From: Ampelocalamus luodianensis
Lineage: Eukaryota > Streptophyta > Magnoliopsida > Poales > Poaceae
DNA length: 64,000 bases
NCBI GenBank assembly: GCA_036346255.1
Contig: CM070639.1
Coordinates: 28,240,165 to 28,304,164 of the forward strand
Direction: 5' to 3'
Notes under the pieces: generated by a model
What the model was told of the DNA's origin: nothing
Databases searched by the model: none
What the model saw: the letters and a program-made list of their open reading frames with translations, nothing else
Shown here: piece after piece, positions 30,661 to 42,431 of the stretch
Numbering within the stretch: the stretch's first letter is position 1
How the letters are laid out: each line of letters starts with the position of its first letter
Made by a program: the position numbers and the translations under genes

Positions 30661-31242
30661 TGATACGACCCCAAGTGCTACTCCAACTTTGCGTAGTGTT
30701 GTGCACGTGCGTGAGGATGTTCGAGGCAAGCCAAGTCACGGAGCTAAAAAGAATTATTTCTACGTGGGTTCTCATATCATTCCAATTAATTGAGTCAGAT
30801 TCTTGATGTTTATTAAAGATAGTTTCCCTTTTAATCTAAATAGCAGTCTAGCTTTTATTAGAGATTTAATCTTTGAATGTGTCCATGTCGGACATTAGGT
30901 GCGTGTGCAAGTCTTGTTTAGTTCGGTTCCGAGTTCAACTGTGCATGTGTATGGCATATAAAGCCAGGGCCGAAGCGTCGTAGGGAGGGGATTAGGGTTT
31001 GCATTAAGAAAAAGACACCAGAAAATCGTCAGGTTATGGCGGCCATATCGTGTGCTTTGTATTTGTGATTTCTGATCTAGGAATCATTGCGGTGGCGTGG
31101 AATCTGATCACCAGATCAAATCTTGCGTGTCCGATCTACTGATCCCAACTCTGCTTTGTTACGTCGAGGAGCGCTTGGGAGAGAGGAATTCTTTGGTTCT
31201 CGGTTGTATCTAATTGCTGCTGCTGTTTTCCCACGTGAGAAA
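30661..31242 (+). repeat. 3' LTR of the gag-protease element, truncated
   Basis: It matches 23807-24650 (without the MITE) up to CCACGTGAGAAA, where TGTAACATCTC of the next LTR begins. Confidence 0.88.
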
Positions 31243-32233
31243 TGTAACATCTCAAGTTTAGGCTTGTGTTTCAAATATAAGAAAAGGTGTAGAAATTAAA
31301 GCTTTTTCTTACATCTTGCTGTTGTAAGGATTTCTGAAAATCCATGTAAAGGAACTGTGAAAATTCAAAAGCACAAGTCATTTGAACCAAGTCTTGGCAC
31401 TCCACCTTCAAATCTTTGTCAAACCTTGTGATCATTGCTTGGAAATATTTTTCCTAAGTTCTTGGGATGATATGTGACCCCTCTGAAAAGTTTCACAATT
31501 TTTATAAATTGTTTGAATATTTTGAGAGGTCAGTCAAACCAGTTTGACTCTGAGTCAAACCCTAGCTCAACACTTTGCAGAATTTTTAGAGGAAATTGTA
31601 CTACATGAAAACCTCTGAAAAGTTTATACAAGGTCAATATCTAAGTTAGCAAGCTCCTGTAAAAATTTTAGAATTTTTGGAGGTAGTTTGCTACCTCAAA
31701 TAATTCCCCAAAGATCCTTGTCCTAATTCAACCTTAGGGCTGAGTCAGACTCGGGCTCGAATCGAACCTAGTCACCAGCGCCGTACTCGGGCTCGGCGTT
31801 TGGGCACGTGCGTTTCGGCCGCTCGATCTCCGTCGGGCGGTCCGCGTTCGCAGGGACTTTCGGACCTCCCGAGAGCCGCCTCGAACCTGAGCCGTTAGAT
31901 CTCCATCTAACGCTCACGACCTCCCCTACCGTTTTAAACCTCTGGATGTCTTACGCAATCCTAACCATCCATTTCTGATCCTAGCGCTCACAACCTCCCC
32001 GACCTCCTCCTCTGTTCTTCTTCTTCCTCGGCGCGCCCGTACGCTCGTGCACCATGGCAGGTGAGCAGTGCAGCGCCTGGTCATGTCGTGGGCCCCCGCA
32101 ACGGCTCTGTGCACGCCTTTTTCAACCATGTCAGCGTTTAGCTCTGACTTTACCTGCTCCTCTCCTCGTTTTCGTGCGCGATAGAGCCCTTTAGTCCCAT
32201 CGCCATTAAACCTAAGTCCTCGCGCGGTCGTTG

Positions 32234-35200
32234 TGTAACAGCCCTAACTTAGGGTTTGTATTTCAAATGTAAAATTTTGAGGAGAAATAAAAACTTTTGT
32301 TGTCTCTTCAAATCATTTGAAAGTTTCTAAAGTTTTCCCTAGCAATTTCCAATTTTTAGAATTTAATTCTTGTGATTGGAAATTGTTGTTGTCAGGTTCT
32401 TAGCTTTCAAACTTATGGTCATCCTCTGAAATTATTTTCCTATCATATTGATCATCCTATCTACCTCCTGAATTATTTCACAATTTTTAGATTTTGTTTG
32501 CTATTTTAAATGGCCAAGTCAAACTAGTTGAAAACACTGGTCAAACTCCTGACAGCAGCTTGTGAATTTTCTCTAGAACAATGCAGTGCATAAAAGTTCT
32601 GGAAAAATTATACAAGGTTGTCCTCTGTCTCTAGTAGCTACCATAAAAATTTCGAAATTTTTAGAGCTCAGAGCTACCTCTAAAAATTCCCAAAACCTTC
32701 TCTGTCTTTTAAATCAAATTCCAAAGTCTTGTTCCTCTGCCCGAACCCAACTCGAGGCTCGAGTCCGACTACGCACCACTTGGCTCGGTCGCGTCAACTA
32801 AGCGTACCGCCCGAGTCCAATCAATCGTGACCGTCAGATGAAGATCGAGCGATCCACGTCGCGTCGCAACCGACTGTCCGAATGCATACACCAATCCCGG
32901 TAGTCCATTTCGGATCCAGCGGTCGGTGCGTCGATCAAATCAAACCACCGGTTCGCACCGCCGGTATCGGCCGACATATGGGTCCCACCTGTCAGGTTCT
33001 TCCTCGCCGACTCCGCTGCCTACCGGAGCTCGCTAGCGATCGCGCATGCGTGCCACGCAGCTCGTCGCTGCCACGCCGGGGACGCGTGTCTGCCTCCAAA
33101 GGATCGCTGAAGTCCATCTACCTCATAGGGTCGTCCATTCCTTCGCGGCCATTCTTGCGCCCTCTCCGCCCATTTCTTAGCCGGCGGGAGAAAACTCGGC
33201 GTAGCGCCGCCGTTCTGAGCCGCCTTGAGCCGCGATCGCACCATCGTGTTCCTCTTGCCTCGCCGCCTCCATTTGCCTATTCCGAGGTCCTTGGCGTCGG
33301 TGGATCACCAAGAGCGGTATTGTCGTCTCCGCCTCCGGCGATCTCGATCCGTGAGCTCGTTTGCGACACTGGTGAGTTTCGGCTCCGTCACTTAGTCCCT
33401 TAGGATCGCATTGATGCCGAGTCTAACGGTGGGCTTGTTTACGCCTTTTGTGCATCGTTGCGGGCGTGCGACCAATTCTTCTCCAAGCTCGGTTTTCGCC
33501 GCGTGAAATTCCGGTCACCTCGCTTTCTTCGTCGGCGTTATCGTGTGCTTCTTGCTCTGGTGTTGGCGAAGCTTAAGCACACCTTCCGAGTCTTCTAGAA
33601 GTCCGTATCGCCTTCTCGCGTGGGCGTGCTTTCTTCTCGCCTCGGTGCGTCGTGAGCTCCACTCGGTGACCATCGGACCCAGCGTCGCCACCAGCTGGGT
33701 TGCCGAGTCTCTGTGAACGAAGGTATCACTCGCTCGCTTTGAAACCCACTAGTTCGCGAGATCCGCTGCGGCGGCGCGCCGCGTCCCGTCTTGGCGCGAA
33801 AGCCACGGTGGCGTTCGATTAACACTAATATTTGTTTAGTTATGTCAGCGATTTGTGGGCCCTCTCGTAATCGTGTTTAGTAAACTCTAATCCAACCGTT
33901 ATATTTCCCTACGAGTCAACGCCATGGGCCCATGATGTCGGTTAGTGGGTGTGTAACCCTTGGCGATATGTTTTATCTGTTTGAAAGCGTATTTCTGCGT
34001 GAGTATGTGTTAGAAGTACACTTTGATATGTCAAAGCGTATTCTTAGAATACGCCTTCGGCGTCACTTTCGTGAGCGGTACATTGCAGTCGACGCACTTT
34101 CGCGGGCCAGCCGATCGATGTGTCGGGGTTAGTTGGTGTGGTAGAAAAAGGATTAAATGCTTTAGTAAATGCGTAATGCTTTTACATTTAGTAATTGTTA
34201 ATTCAATTAAACTTGTAAAATGCATAACTAATTCAATTTTATCCAAATTGCATGAATCGATCTTTGTTTATTTTCATTTCAAATGTATTGTTTACTAAAA
34301 TTAGCTTCACCCATGTCTCTCAGAGCAAAAATCTGTTAGCTAATAAAATGATGTCTTATGTATCTTCTAAATTAGAAAATGCATATCTCTTCCAAAAATT
34401 GTCCAAATTAAATGAACCCAATTGCATAAAATTTCATTTTGAGTATACTAACTATTAGGATAGATTTTATACACTGTTCTGTTCATGAAAATTTGTTAAG
34501 TAATTAACTAGTGACTTGTTGTGTTTTTAGCTTAGAAAATTCATAGAAAATTGCTAATAACTTAAAATGATTGGTTCTCTGTTTCTAAAATTCTGTTATT
34601 TCATAATTAATTTCTTGTGTGAGTTTTGGCTTGTTTGATGTTGTTGAATGTTTGAGTTTTGTCGGTGTTTTTCGTTCTTATTTCTTTGTTATGTTCGATC
34701 GTTAGGCCGATATTTGCGGCAACCACGAGACGATCCTCCGCACCATATTGAGCAACGGCGTGCAAGCGATTTGATCATGATAATCGGTACTTTAAATTCT
34801 AATATTTTGTTTCAATTTGTATGTATGCATTGCTTAATTTGTGTTAAAATGGATTAGTTAAATCCGTAGTGCATATCTGTAGACAAATATTGATCTCTAC
34901 TACAGGCCTAGGTTATTTCTTTGTGATTAGAGATGTTGGATGATTTCTTGTCACTTAGTAGATACGATTTCATTTGCTTAGACATGCTTAGTATCGGTAG
35001 AAGCGGGCGGTTATCGACTTTAGTCGGTAACCTTGATCACACAAAATTTACTACAACTTTATGTTTGACATTTATTTGCTATGTTTAATTGCAAAACTAA
35101 AAATGAAAACAAAAATGATTTGGGCGGGCACAATGGTAAGATTGGTGTGATCTTTTGGGTGTATTGGAAAGGTGCAGGTCAATTAAGGACCGAACATCTT

Positions 35201-36347
35201 GTGAGTGAATTTTTATCCGGGCATTTCGGCGTGCTAACCACACTAGAGTATATGGGACCTCTCTTGACCTAGTACTTTGGCGTGTATTGGCTCCGGTCGC
35301 AGGAGGTCGCGAGACGGATGGAGGTGGGAGCATGGTAGTTGTCAAAAGCTTTATCTGAGTGGGTAGTTGTCTTTTCGGCTTTACCATGTAAGCGTATGGG
35401 TTTCTATCCATCGAGCGGCTCGAGGTTGATACACAATATTGGAAGCTTGATCTCGTAGGACTTAGTCAGGTGCGGCATACCTTGGAAGTGTGCTTTGGCT
35501 TAAAGGCGATGCGAGTGTGGGTGCGATGGTACACCTGCAGGTTAAAACTATTCGAATAGCCTCGTCCTAGGTGATGGACACGCAGGTAAGCTTTTCAAGA
35601 GTTAGACTACAACATTTAAATTAAAACTTGATGGGTGGTACGAATGCGGGATTCGTGCTATTCTTTGTGGTGGCTATTGGGATAGTCACTTCTAGGTTGT
35701 TTATCTTTCGCTTTTGTTATTAGTATCTTTCTTTGTTATTTCAATCTTAAAAATGAATTGCAAACTTGCCTTTAGAAGCAGTATTACCTTATTGCAAATG
35801 AAAATTGGCTTTATGCAAATGAAACATATGACCTCCACCAAATAAGCTGCATGTAGCATATGAGCAGTGCGCTAGTTCACACGTCGGTCTTGCGGGTACA
35901 AAGACAATCTTTGTACTGGGTGCTTTGCTTGATGTTTTTGGTTGCGAGAGGAAGGTGAGCCTCGGGGCCTCTTACGTGAGGTGTCTTTGCTCGCGTGGGT
36001 GACGACTAGTCTTGGCGGTCGGTCGGATGCCTTGTGGGTTGAAGGCACACCGATTGGCTTTGTTTATAGCCATCTTATGGCACTTTGCTTCATTGTCGTT
36101 CTTGTTATTTGTGTATCTTGTGGCACTGTCGCTATATGCATAATATTGTTACTATTTGTTTATCTTCCGTTTGTAGTGTAATGTTTGGACTCTATGTTTT
36201 GAATGGAGTTGATGTCTAATTTTGTAACGCAGTGCGTATCTTGCTTTAGGGAAGTATACATATCTCGAGATCGGTTTATTTGATTTGTGATGCTAGGACC
36301 AGGTGGTTGGTTAAGCATTACAAGCCAAATAAACTGGGGTCCTCACA
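32234..36347 (+). mobile_element. 4114-bp solo LTR nested in the previous LTR
   Basis: It runs from TGTAACAGCCCTAAC to GGGGTCCTCACA, with CGTTG on both sides (32229-32233 and 36348-36352). It is the same family as the two LTRs of the complete element at 42432-55372, in the opposite direction. No primer site or internal domain is present. Confidence 0.9.
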
Positions 36348-37129
36348 CGTTGACACTTGAACTACTTGAGGACCTCGAGCTCCTTCTTTGGCTTCCCTGT
36401 TACACCTCTTGGTCACCCCCTAGCTCCCTCTCTGCCCTGTGAGCCAAAGCACCGAGAGCACCTCTTCCGCCATTGTCGGCCGAGGAGCTCCATCGGCGAC
36501 CTTGGTGCTCAAGTGGTTCCTTGGCCCTTTTTCTCGCATCGCTTGGACCGCCTTATCAGTTTTAGCGGGTCCCCTAACTCGATTTTGGGTTGCCTTCGCA
36601 GGTGCAGCCTAATCTTGGTTTTGGATCCGCGCAGCCGATATTGCTCCTTTTGTCCTCGACTCCGGTAAGTGCTTCTTTTGTCAAGTACGTGCTTTTGGAC
36701 CTCCTGCGTGGTTGGTTGGAGCTAATTGGACCACCCGGTGGTGTTCATTTTGTTCAGGCGGCCTTGTCCTCGTCATCTTCCTCAGTGCCGGTGTCGGTCT
36801 CCGCCGCGAGGACTTCTTCGAGCTCCTTCGGACCTCCCCTGCGTCCAGGTGTGTTCGCAATAACCCCCTAGTGCTAGGGCGCCCGTTGGATTAGATTGTA
36901 GCGGAGTTTTTTGTGTTTTCGTATTTTGCCCTAGTTGCTCCTTCGCCCCTCTGGCTCGCCGACATTTTAGGCCAGCTCCGTCATCGAGAGTGCCCTCGTT
37001 GGGTGCGCATTTGTATTGTGCACGTTTTGACACCTTGGGTTCGCGCCGTCGTGGCCGTGGTCGCTGGCGGTGAGCCGGCGGGCAAAGTGCGATGCTCGGT
37101 ACTGTTGTCGTAAGATTTGACAAAGTGCT

Positions 37130-37760
37130 GGACCTCCTAGGGTTCATCATAGCCGTTTAGGGCTACCTCGGGTTAGATCTTCACCGTAGGATCTTTCTCT
37201 ACGAAAACCTTAGTCATAGGACCTCCCGGGTTAGATCCTAGCCGTTTCGGACCTCCCTGGATTAAATCTTAGCCGTTAGGATCACCCCCACGCAAAGACC
37301 ACCCTGTGGTCGTTTTTGTGAAAACTACCCTTGGGACCGCCCTTGGGGTCCTTTTTGCAAAAGACCACCCCTTGTCCTTTTGTAAAGATCACCCCAGGAC
37401 CTCCCCTTCCCGCGAGTCTTAACCCTTAAGACCACCCCGGGCAGATCTTGACCGTTCAGGACCGTCTAGTGGAGATCTAAGCCGTTAAGACCTCCCTCTG
37501 TTAGGACCTTATCCTTGCGGACCTCCCCGTGGAGATCTTGACCGTTAAGACCTCCCCTGTGAGATCTTATCCGCCGGGACCTCCCTCCGTTTAGACCTCT
37601 ACCGCTAGGATCTCCCCCGTGTAGATCTTGACCGTTAAGACCTCCCCCGAGAGATCATAGCCGTCGGGACCTCCTTCCGTTCGATCTTGACCGTTAAGAT
37701 TTTCTCCCGCCAAGATCTTAGCTATTGGGACCTCCCCAATCTAGATCTTGGCCGTCCCAG
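37130..37760 (+). repeat. Minisatellite of about 30 bp inside the LTR
   Basis: About twenty degenerate units of AGATCTTGACCGTTAAGACC plus TCCCCNGT; clear unit starts at about 37533, 37563, 37593, 37622, 37652, 37682, 37713 and 37742. A shorter relative (CCGTTAGATCTCC, GACCTCCCC) occurs near 31890-31925 in the same LTR. Confidence 0.8.
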
Positions 37761-39363
37761 ACCTCCTTTGGAGCTACCCCTTAGGATTTCCTGGTAGATT
37801 TGGACCGTCAGATCTGGATCTGACGGTCACGACCTCCTCAGTGCGCGTGGGGATCCTTCGCGCGGGTCTTCACGTGCGTTGTGCATTCACTCGTCGGGGC
37901 CGTTGGATTCAATCTCAACGGCCTAGACCTCCTCAGCGCGCATGTAGGCGAGCGTTGTGCTCCCGTACGCCGTAGCCGTGCGATTTGAGATCTGCGGTCA
38001 CGACCTCTGGGTGTTTTGGAGTAGCCCGGGAGTCTTTATTTTCAAACTCTTAAATGCTTTAATTTTCAAATGTGCATAACAATTTCATTTTAGCTCCTTT
38101 TAGGGTGATTCCAATTGTGTTAGAATTCTGTTTAACTAAACTTTAATCCAAAAATGTCTTTGGGCTCTGTTCCTTACTAGAAAATGTTGTTTATTGCATT
38201 AACTTGCTAGCATTACATGTTGTGCTAGAAATTCAATAAAACTTGAAAAATGTATAAGTAATTCTCTGTGATTCCAAACTGAGCAAACTAAAATGTGATA
38301 GGTTCCTCTGTTAATATGTGTTAGCATAGAATGTGCTTCATGTAGGTCTTTGCTTCTGAAATTAACTTAGTGCTAGTTTTACAACTTAAAAAAATCATAA
38401 TTAATTCAAATTAACTCCAAATAAAGCAAATCTAGTTTGACTGTTCTTAGAATGTCATGTTCTATCTACCATAAAAATTTCAGGTTCTAAATCTTTATGA
38501 AAAATTGTGCCATAAAAAGTAACCGAAATTAATTTAGTTTGAATTTTTAGGTTGAAAGAAATTATTTAGGCTATAACTTTTGCATGTTTAGTCCAAATGA
38601 AATAATTCTTGTTGCTAACTTCATTTAAAATCATAACCTTGCTGCTGTGTAAATTTTATAGATTTTGGATGACTTTGGATTTTGAGTTTCTTTCGGTGTT
38701 CTTCGTTCTTATTTGGATTTTGCCGCTCTTGCGATAGGTGCCGAAGAGTTTATTGAATCCGAAAGTGACCCTTTGCAGCAAGAGGACAGCCAGCAAGGCA
38801 AGCAGATGTAGCATCATTTGATCATATTGTTCCTATTATTTTCAAAGTCTAATATGTTGTTTGCAAATTCTACGTATGCATTGCTATCTTGTGTTAAACT
38901 ATTGTCGATTAGTTGACCCATTAGATGCATTATCTGTAGGCAAATATTTATCCTCTACTACTGAGTCTAGGAGTATCTTGCTGTGATTTAGGGTTCGTTG
39001 GATAAGCCCTTGTCACTTAGTAGTTTACGAGTTAGTGTTGCTTAGTCATACTTAGCTACCGGTAGAAATGGGCGGTTATCGACTTAGTCGATAACCTTGA
39101 TCACACAAACTTATTATGACTTTATATTCAGCATTATGCTATGTTTAATTGTGAAAACTAAAACTGAAAACAAAATGATTTGGACTTGGGCACAATGGTA
39201 TGTTGGTGTGTTTTTGGGTGTGACTGGAATGGTGCCCGAGTCAACAAGGACCGAATTACTTGCGCCATTGATCCAAGCACTTTTTGCGTACTAACCACAC
39301 TAGAGGGTATAGGACCTCTCTTGACTTAGTATTTTGGCGTGTGTTGGCTCCGGGTCGCAGGAG

Positions 39364-39389
39364 GGTGTGTGTGTGTGTGTTGTGTTGTG
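39364..39389 (+). repeat. GT microsatellite
   Basis: A (GT)n run followed by TGTGTTGTGG. Confidence 0.85.
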
Positions 39390-40421
39390 GTAAAACGAGG
39401 TAGTTTTATGTGTTGGGAGCATTGTAGTTGTCCGAAAGCTTTACCCCGGGTGGGTAGTTGTCTTTCGGCTTTACAATGTAAGCGTATGGGTTTCTATCCA
39501 TACGAGCGGCTCGTAGTTGATACACAATATTGGAAACGTCTCATAGGACTTAGCCGTGCCGGCATACCTTTGGAAGTGTGCTAATCTTGTGGCTTAAAAG
39601 CGGTCTGGAGTGTGGGTACATTGGTACACCCCTGCAGGGTTAAATCTATTCTAATAGCCTCATCCTAGGTCATGGACACGCTTGGTTATTTCCTACAAGA
39701 ATTAGACTACAACTTTTTGACTAAAACTTGATGGGTGGTACGAATCGGGGATTCGTGCTATTTTGTGGTGGCTATTTGGTTAATCACCTCTAGATTGTTA
39801 CTTATGTATTTATGGTTACCTCGCTGTTATTTCAATGCTTAAAAACAGATTTGATAAATTGCTTTCAATCTATTACATTATTGCAAACGAAAATTGCTTT
39901 ATGCGTCTAATTAACCATATAACCATCTCCTTTGTTACAGCTTTCATATAGCTATGTATAGGCTTGTTACTCGTAAGTCTTGCGAGTACATTATTGTACT
40001 CACCTGCATTGCTTGTTGTGTGCAGAGAAGGAAGTGGATTCCCAAGGGTTCTACTTCTGTGAGTTGTGCTGCGGCAGGTGCGACTAGTTTAGCGGCCCGG
40101 TCGGTTGCCTTGTGGGTTATGGGGCTAACCGGTCGTCTTTTGTTTATAGCCATCTTATGGTGCTTTTGCTTCCACTGTCACCTTGTTACTTGATGTCATT
40201 TGGACGGTCTGCTCTTTTGTAATAACTCTATATATTGTATGTCTTTTGCTAGACTTGGTATTATGTGGTGTATGGAAATGATGCATGATTTTGTAAAGAT
40301 GTATGCATGCTGCAATTCTGGGAAGCACATGTCCATCGAGGCATGGTGTATTTTGTTTGTGATGCTAGGGCCAATGGAAGGCTAAGTATTACAAGCTAAA
40401 TAAACCGATGCCTCACAAAGT

Positions 40422-40434
40422 TGGTATCAGAGCC
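40422..40434 (+). other. Primer binding site (initiator Met tRNA)
   Basis: TGGTATCAGAGCC, four bases after the LTR end. Confidence 0.8.
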
Positions 40435-41142
40435 ATACTGACCGTAGAAGCCCTAACTTGGTCGCCTTTAGGATATTTTGAAAAACTTAGTTTCAAAACT
40501 GTCAAGTGGTTTGTGAAAACCTAAGTAAGTTCTCAAATTTTTATCCTCACCTATCTTGGCTTGTTCACCTTACCTTGTCTTGTTAAGTTTTGAAATGTTG
40601 ATTTCCTTCTCATCTTGTTTCAAAAGATAGTTGCTTATCGGTTAAATTGTTTTGGGAAAACCATGAGAGTTATAAATTGAAGTGTTCACTATCTTTTGGT
40701 GAAGATTAAGAGCTTCTGGAGTTGAAAAGTTCGGCTAGAAGCTTAGAGATAAAATCTAGATAGCAAGTTTCAGATTCTGGACAGCTAGCTATTAGTAGTG
40801 TATAGGACTGAAAATGAGAGGTTAATTCAACTTAAACTTGTGGGGGTAAAAGGGTAAGATGTAATATGAGTTAGCTAAGTATCTAACTCTCCATTAGGTG
40901 GTTTTACCTTGCTTTCTAGCTGTGTTAGATCCATAATTGAGTTCTGAAATTTTTCCTCCTCAACCGATTACCCGTTCTTGCCATACGGGTTAGTCGTACC
41001 GAGGAGTTGATCTTGTGACTTAAGATCGTGTGCTGATTTTGTGCTTGTTTTAAGCTTTCGGAGTTCATTTCTTAGATATGTTGATTGTTTTTCTTTGCCT
41101 CCGGTTTTCGGGCTTGTTGCTAACTTATCGTAGTTGAACAGA
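40435..41142 (+). other. Leader between primer site and gag
   Basis: Non-coding, about 700 bp, with counterparts in the leader of the complete element (50833-51246, minus strand), such as ATTTTGAAAAACTTAGTTTC and GTGGGGGTAAAAGGGTAAGA. Confidence 0.6.
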
Positions 41143-41865
41143 ATGGCTGGAAGAACTCGCAGCGGTCAGAGTCAGCCAGCTGGTCAGGATGAGGAGCTCC
41201 CTCCTCCTCCGACCATGGCTGAGGTTCTCGCTTAGATCGAGCAGAACCGTATGGATCAGACGCGGATCCTGGAGGTTATCGCGAGGAACACCTCCACTCC
41301 CTCTGGTGCCTCCGGATCTGGAGGTGGTGGACACTAGCCTCAGGGGGGACTCCCGGAGTTCCTTCGCACCCAGCCGCCCACCTTCTCCCGGTCCGAGGAC
41401 CCACTTGACGCAGATGATTGGCTGCGTCTGGTTGAGCGGAAACTCAACATTGCTCAGCGCCAGGATCAGGAGAAGGCTCTCTTTGCATCCCATTAGCTGG
41501 AGGGTGTAGCACTCTCATGGTGGGAGAACTTACTCACCATGCAGCCCGCTGGCCATGTGGTCACTTGGGAGGAGTTCCACACTGCTTTCCGTCGGGCTCA
41601 TGTCCCCGCCGGCCTGATGAAGCTCAAGAAGAAGGAGTTTCTTGCGCTTAAGCAAGGGCGCAGATCTGTGACTGAGTGCCTCCACGAGTTCAACCATCTG
41701 GCGAGGTATGCTCCTGCTAAGGTGACCACTGATGAGGCCAAGCAGGAAAAGTTCATGGATGGCTTGTCTGAGGAGCTGCAGGACAAGCTCTCTATTGTTG
41801 ACTTCCCCGACTTTCAGACCTTGGTGGACAAGGCCATCGTCGCCAAGCATAAGGCAAGAGCTTGA
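41143..41865 (+). pseudogene. gag: Truncated Ty3/gypsy gag with three CAG-to-TAG stops
   Basis: The frame starts MAGRTRSGQSQPAGQDEEL and runs through MAEVLA, DPLDADDWLRLVERKLNIA, WWENLLTM and LKKKEFLALKQGRRSVTE, the capsid domain of a gypsy gag. It is homologous to the gag at 50832-50100. Three stops (near 41234, 41336 and 41494) are all TAG at positions where Gln (CAG) is expected. The frame ends at a TGA near 41865 where similarity to gag also ends, before the zinc knuckle. The rest of the element is missing. Confidence 0.87.
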
Positions 41866-42426
41866 TCAATTTCGCTCCCAAGGTTACTAATTAATATTGA
41901 TAATGCAACACACCGATGACTCAACTTGTTACCCACCATATCAATTTATTTGATTACAAACTCTGACTTAACCACAACAAGGCATCACAAAAGGGTTTTA
42001 ACACTTTCCTTCAGAAAAGGGGTGCGTTAAACTTCAATACTTGAAATAATCCAAAAGAAATGTATAGAGTCAAACCTTTCTCATGTTAACGAACTTGAAA
42101 CAGAAAACTTTTATTATCCAAAACTATCAAACGAATACATGAGTCATTCTTTTCCAACGAGAAAGAAGGAACAACCATGGCAATATCAATATTGCCAATA
42201 GACGAGGATCACCAGTAGTAAAAGCAACTCAACAGTCGGAAAACAATAATTATTTCAGAGAACTATTAGAGACCCATTGAAACTCAGCAACTACCAAGAA
42301 CCACGAACCCAAGAGAAATTCACCATCCACCACGGAACAAGAATTTGCCAAGTTCAGAGATCAAGGAAGAAAACAACTTTCTAAAGCAGCTCACACTCAA
42401 CACCTGCATCTATGGTATTCGGGGTA
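41866..42426 (-). other. Internal leader of the minus-strand gypsy element whose 5' LTR is 55708-58744
   Basis: No gene. Removing the complete element joins this to 55378-55693 and then to the primer site and LTR. The left border near 41865 is an abrupt junction with an oppositely oriented gag. Confidence 0.5.
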
Positions 42427-42431
42427 ACTAC
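42427..42431. repeat. 5-bp target duplication of the complete gypsy element, left copy
   Basis: ACTAC, repeated at 55373-55377. Confidence 0.88.

Larger units (their letters stand above)
23807..31242 (+). mobile_element. Non-autonomous Ty3/gypsy element with gag and protease only
   Basis: Two matching LTRs starting TGATACGACCCC (23807 and 30661) enclose a primer site, a gag frame, a protease region and a polypurine tract. The protease frame runs directly into the polypurine tract and 3' LTR, with no reverse transcriptase, RNase H or integrase between. Inserts inside it are a MITE (23925-24167) and a solo LTR (26571-30019). Without them the element would be about 3.7 kb to the truncation. Such elements depend on enzymes from a partner. 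The 3' LTR is cut at 31242 by another LTR, so the right target duplication is not visible. Confidence 0.88.
31243..40417 (+). mobile_element. About 5.06-kb 5' LTR of a gypsy element, split by a solo LTR
   Basis: It starts TGTAACATCTCAAG and ends GATGCCTCACA, followed by a primer site. Its own sequence is 31243-32233 plus 36353-40417. It resembles the families at 32234 and 42432 (shared TTCGTTCTTATTT, CTTGATCACACAAA, GACCTCTCTTGAC and CTATTCTAATAG blocks) but has an extra minisatellite. The LTR is inserted in the 3' LTR of the gag-protease element. No 3' LTR for it is seen. Confidence 0.78.

Noticed and set aside
30130..30793. Host aspartic protease gene
   Set aside because: It sits between gag and a 3' LTR of the same element and has the gypsy protease motifs, so it is retroelement coding.
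36357..36871. Frames of about 100 residues
   Set aside because: They lie within the 5-kb LTR and show no protein family features.
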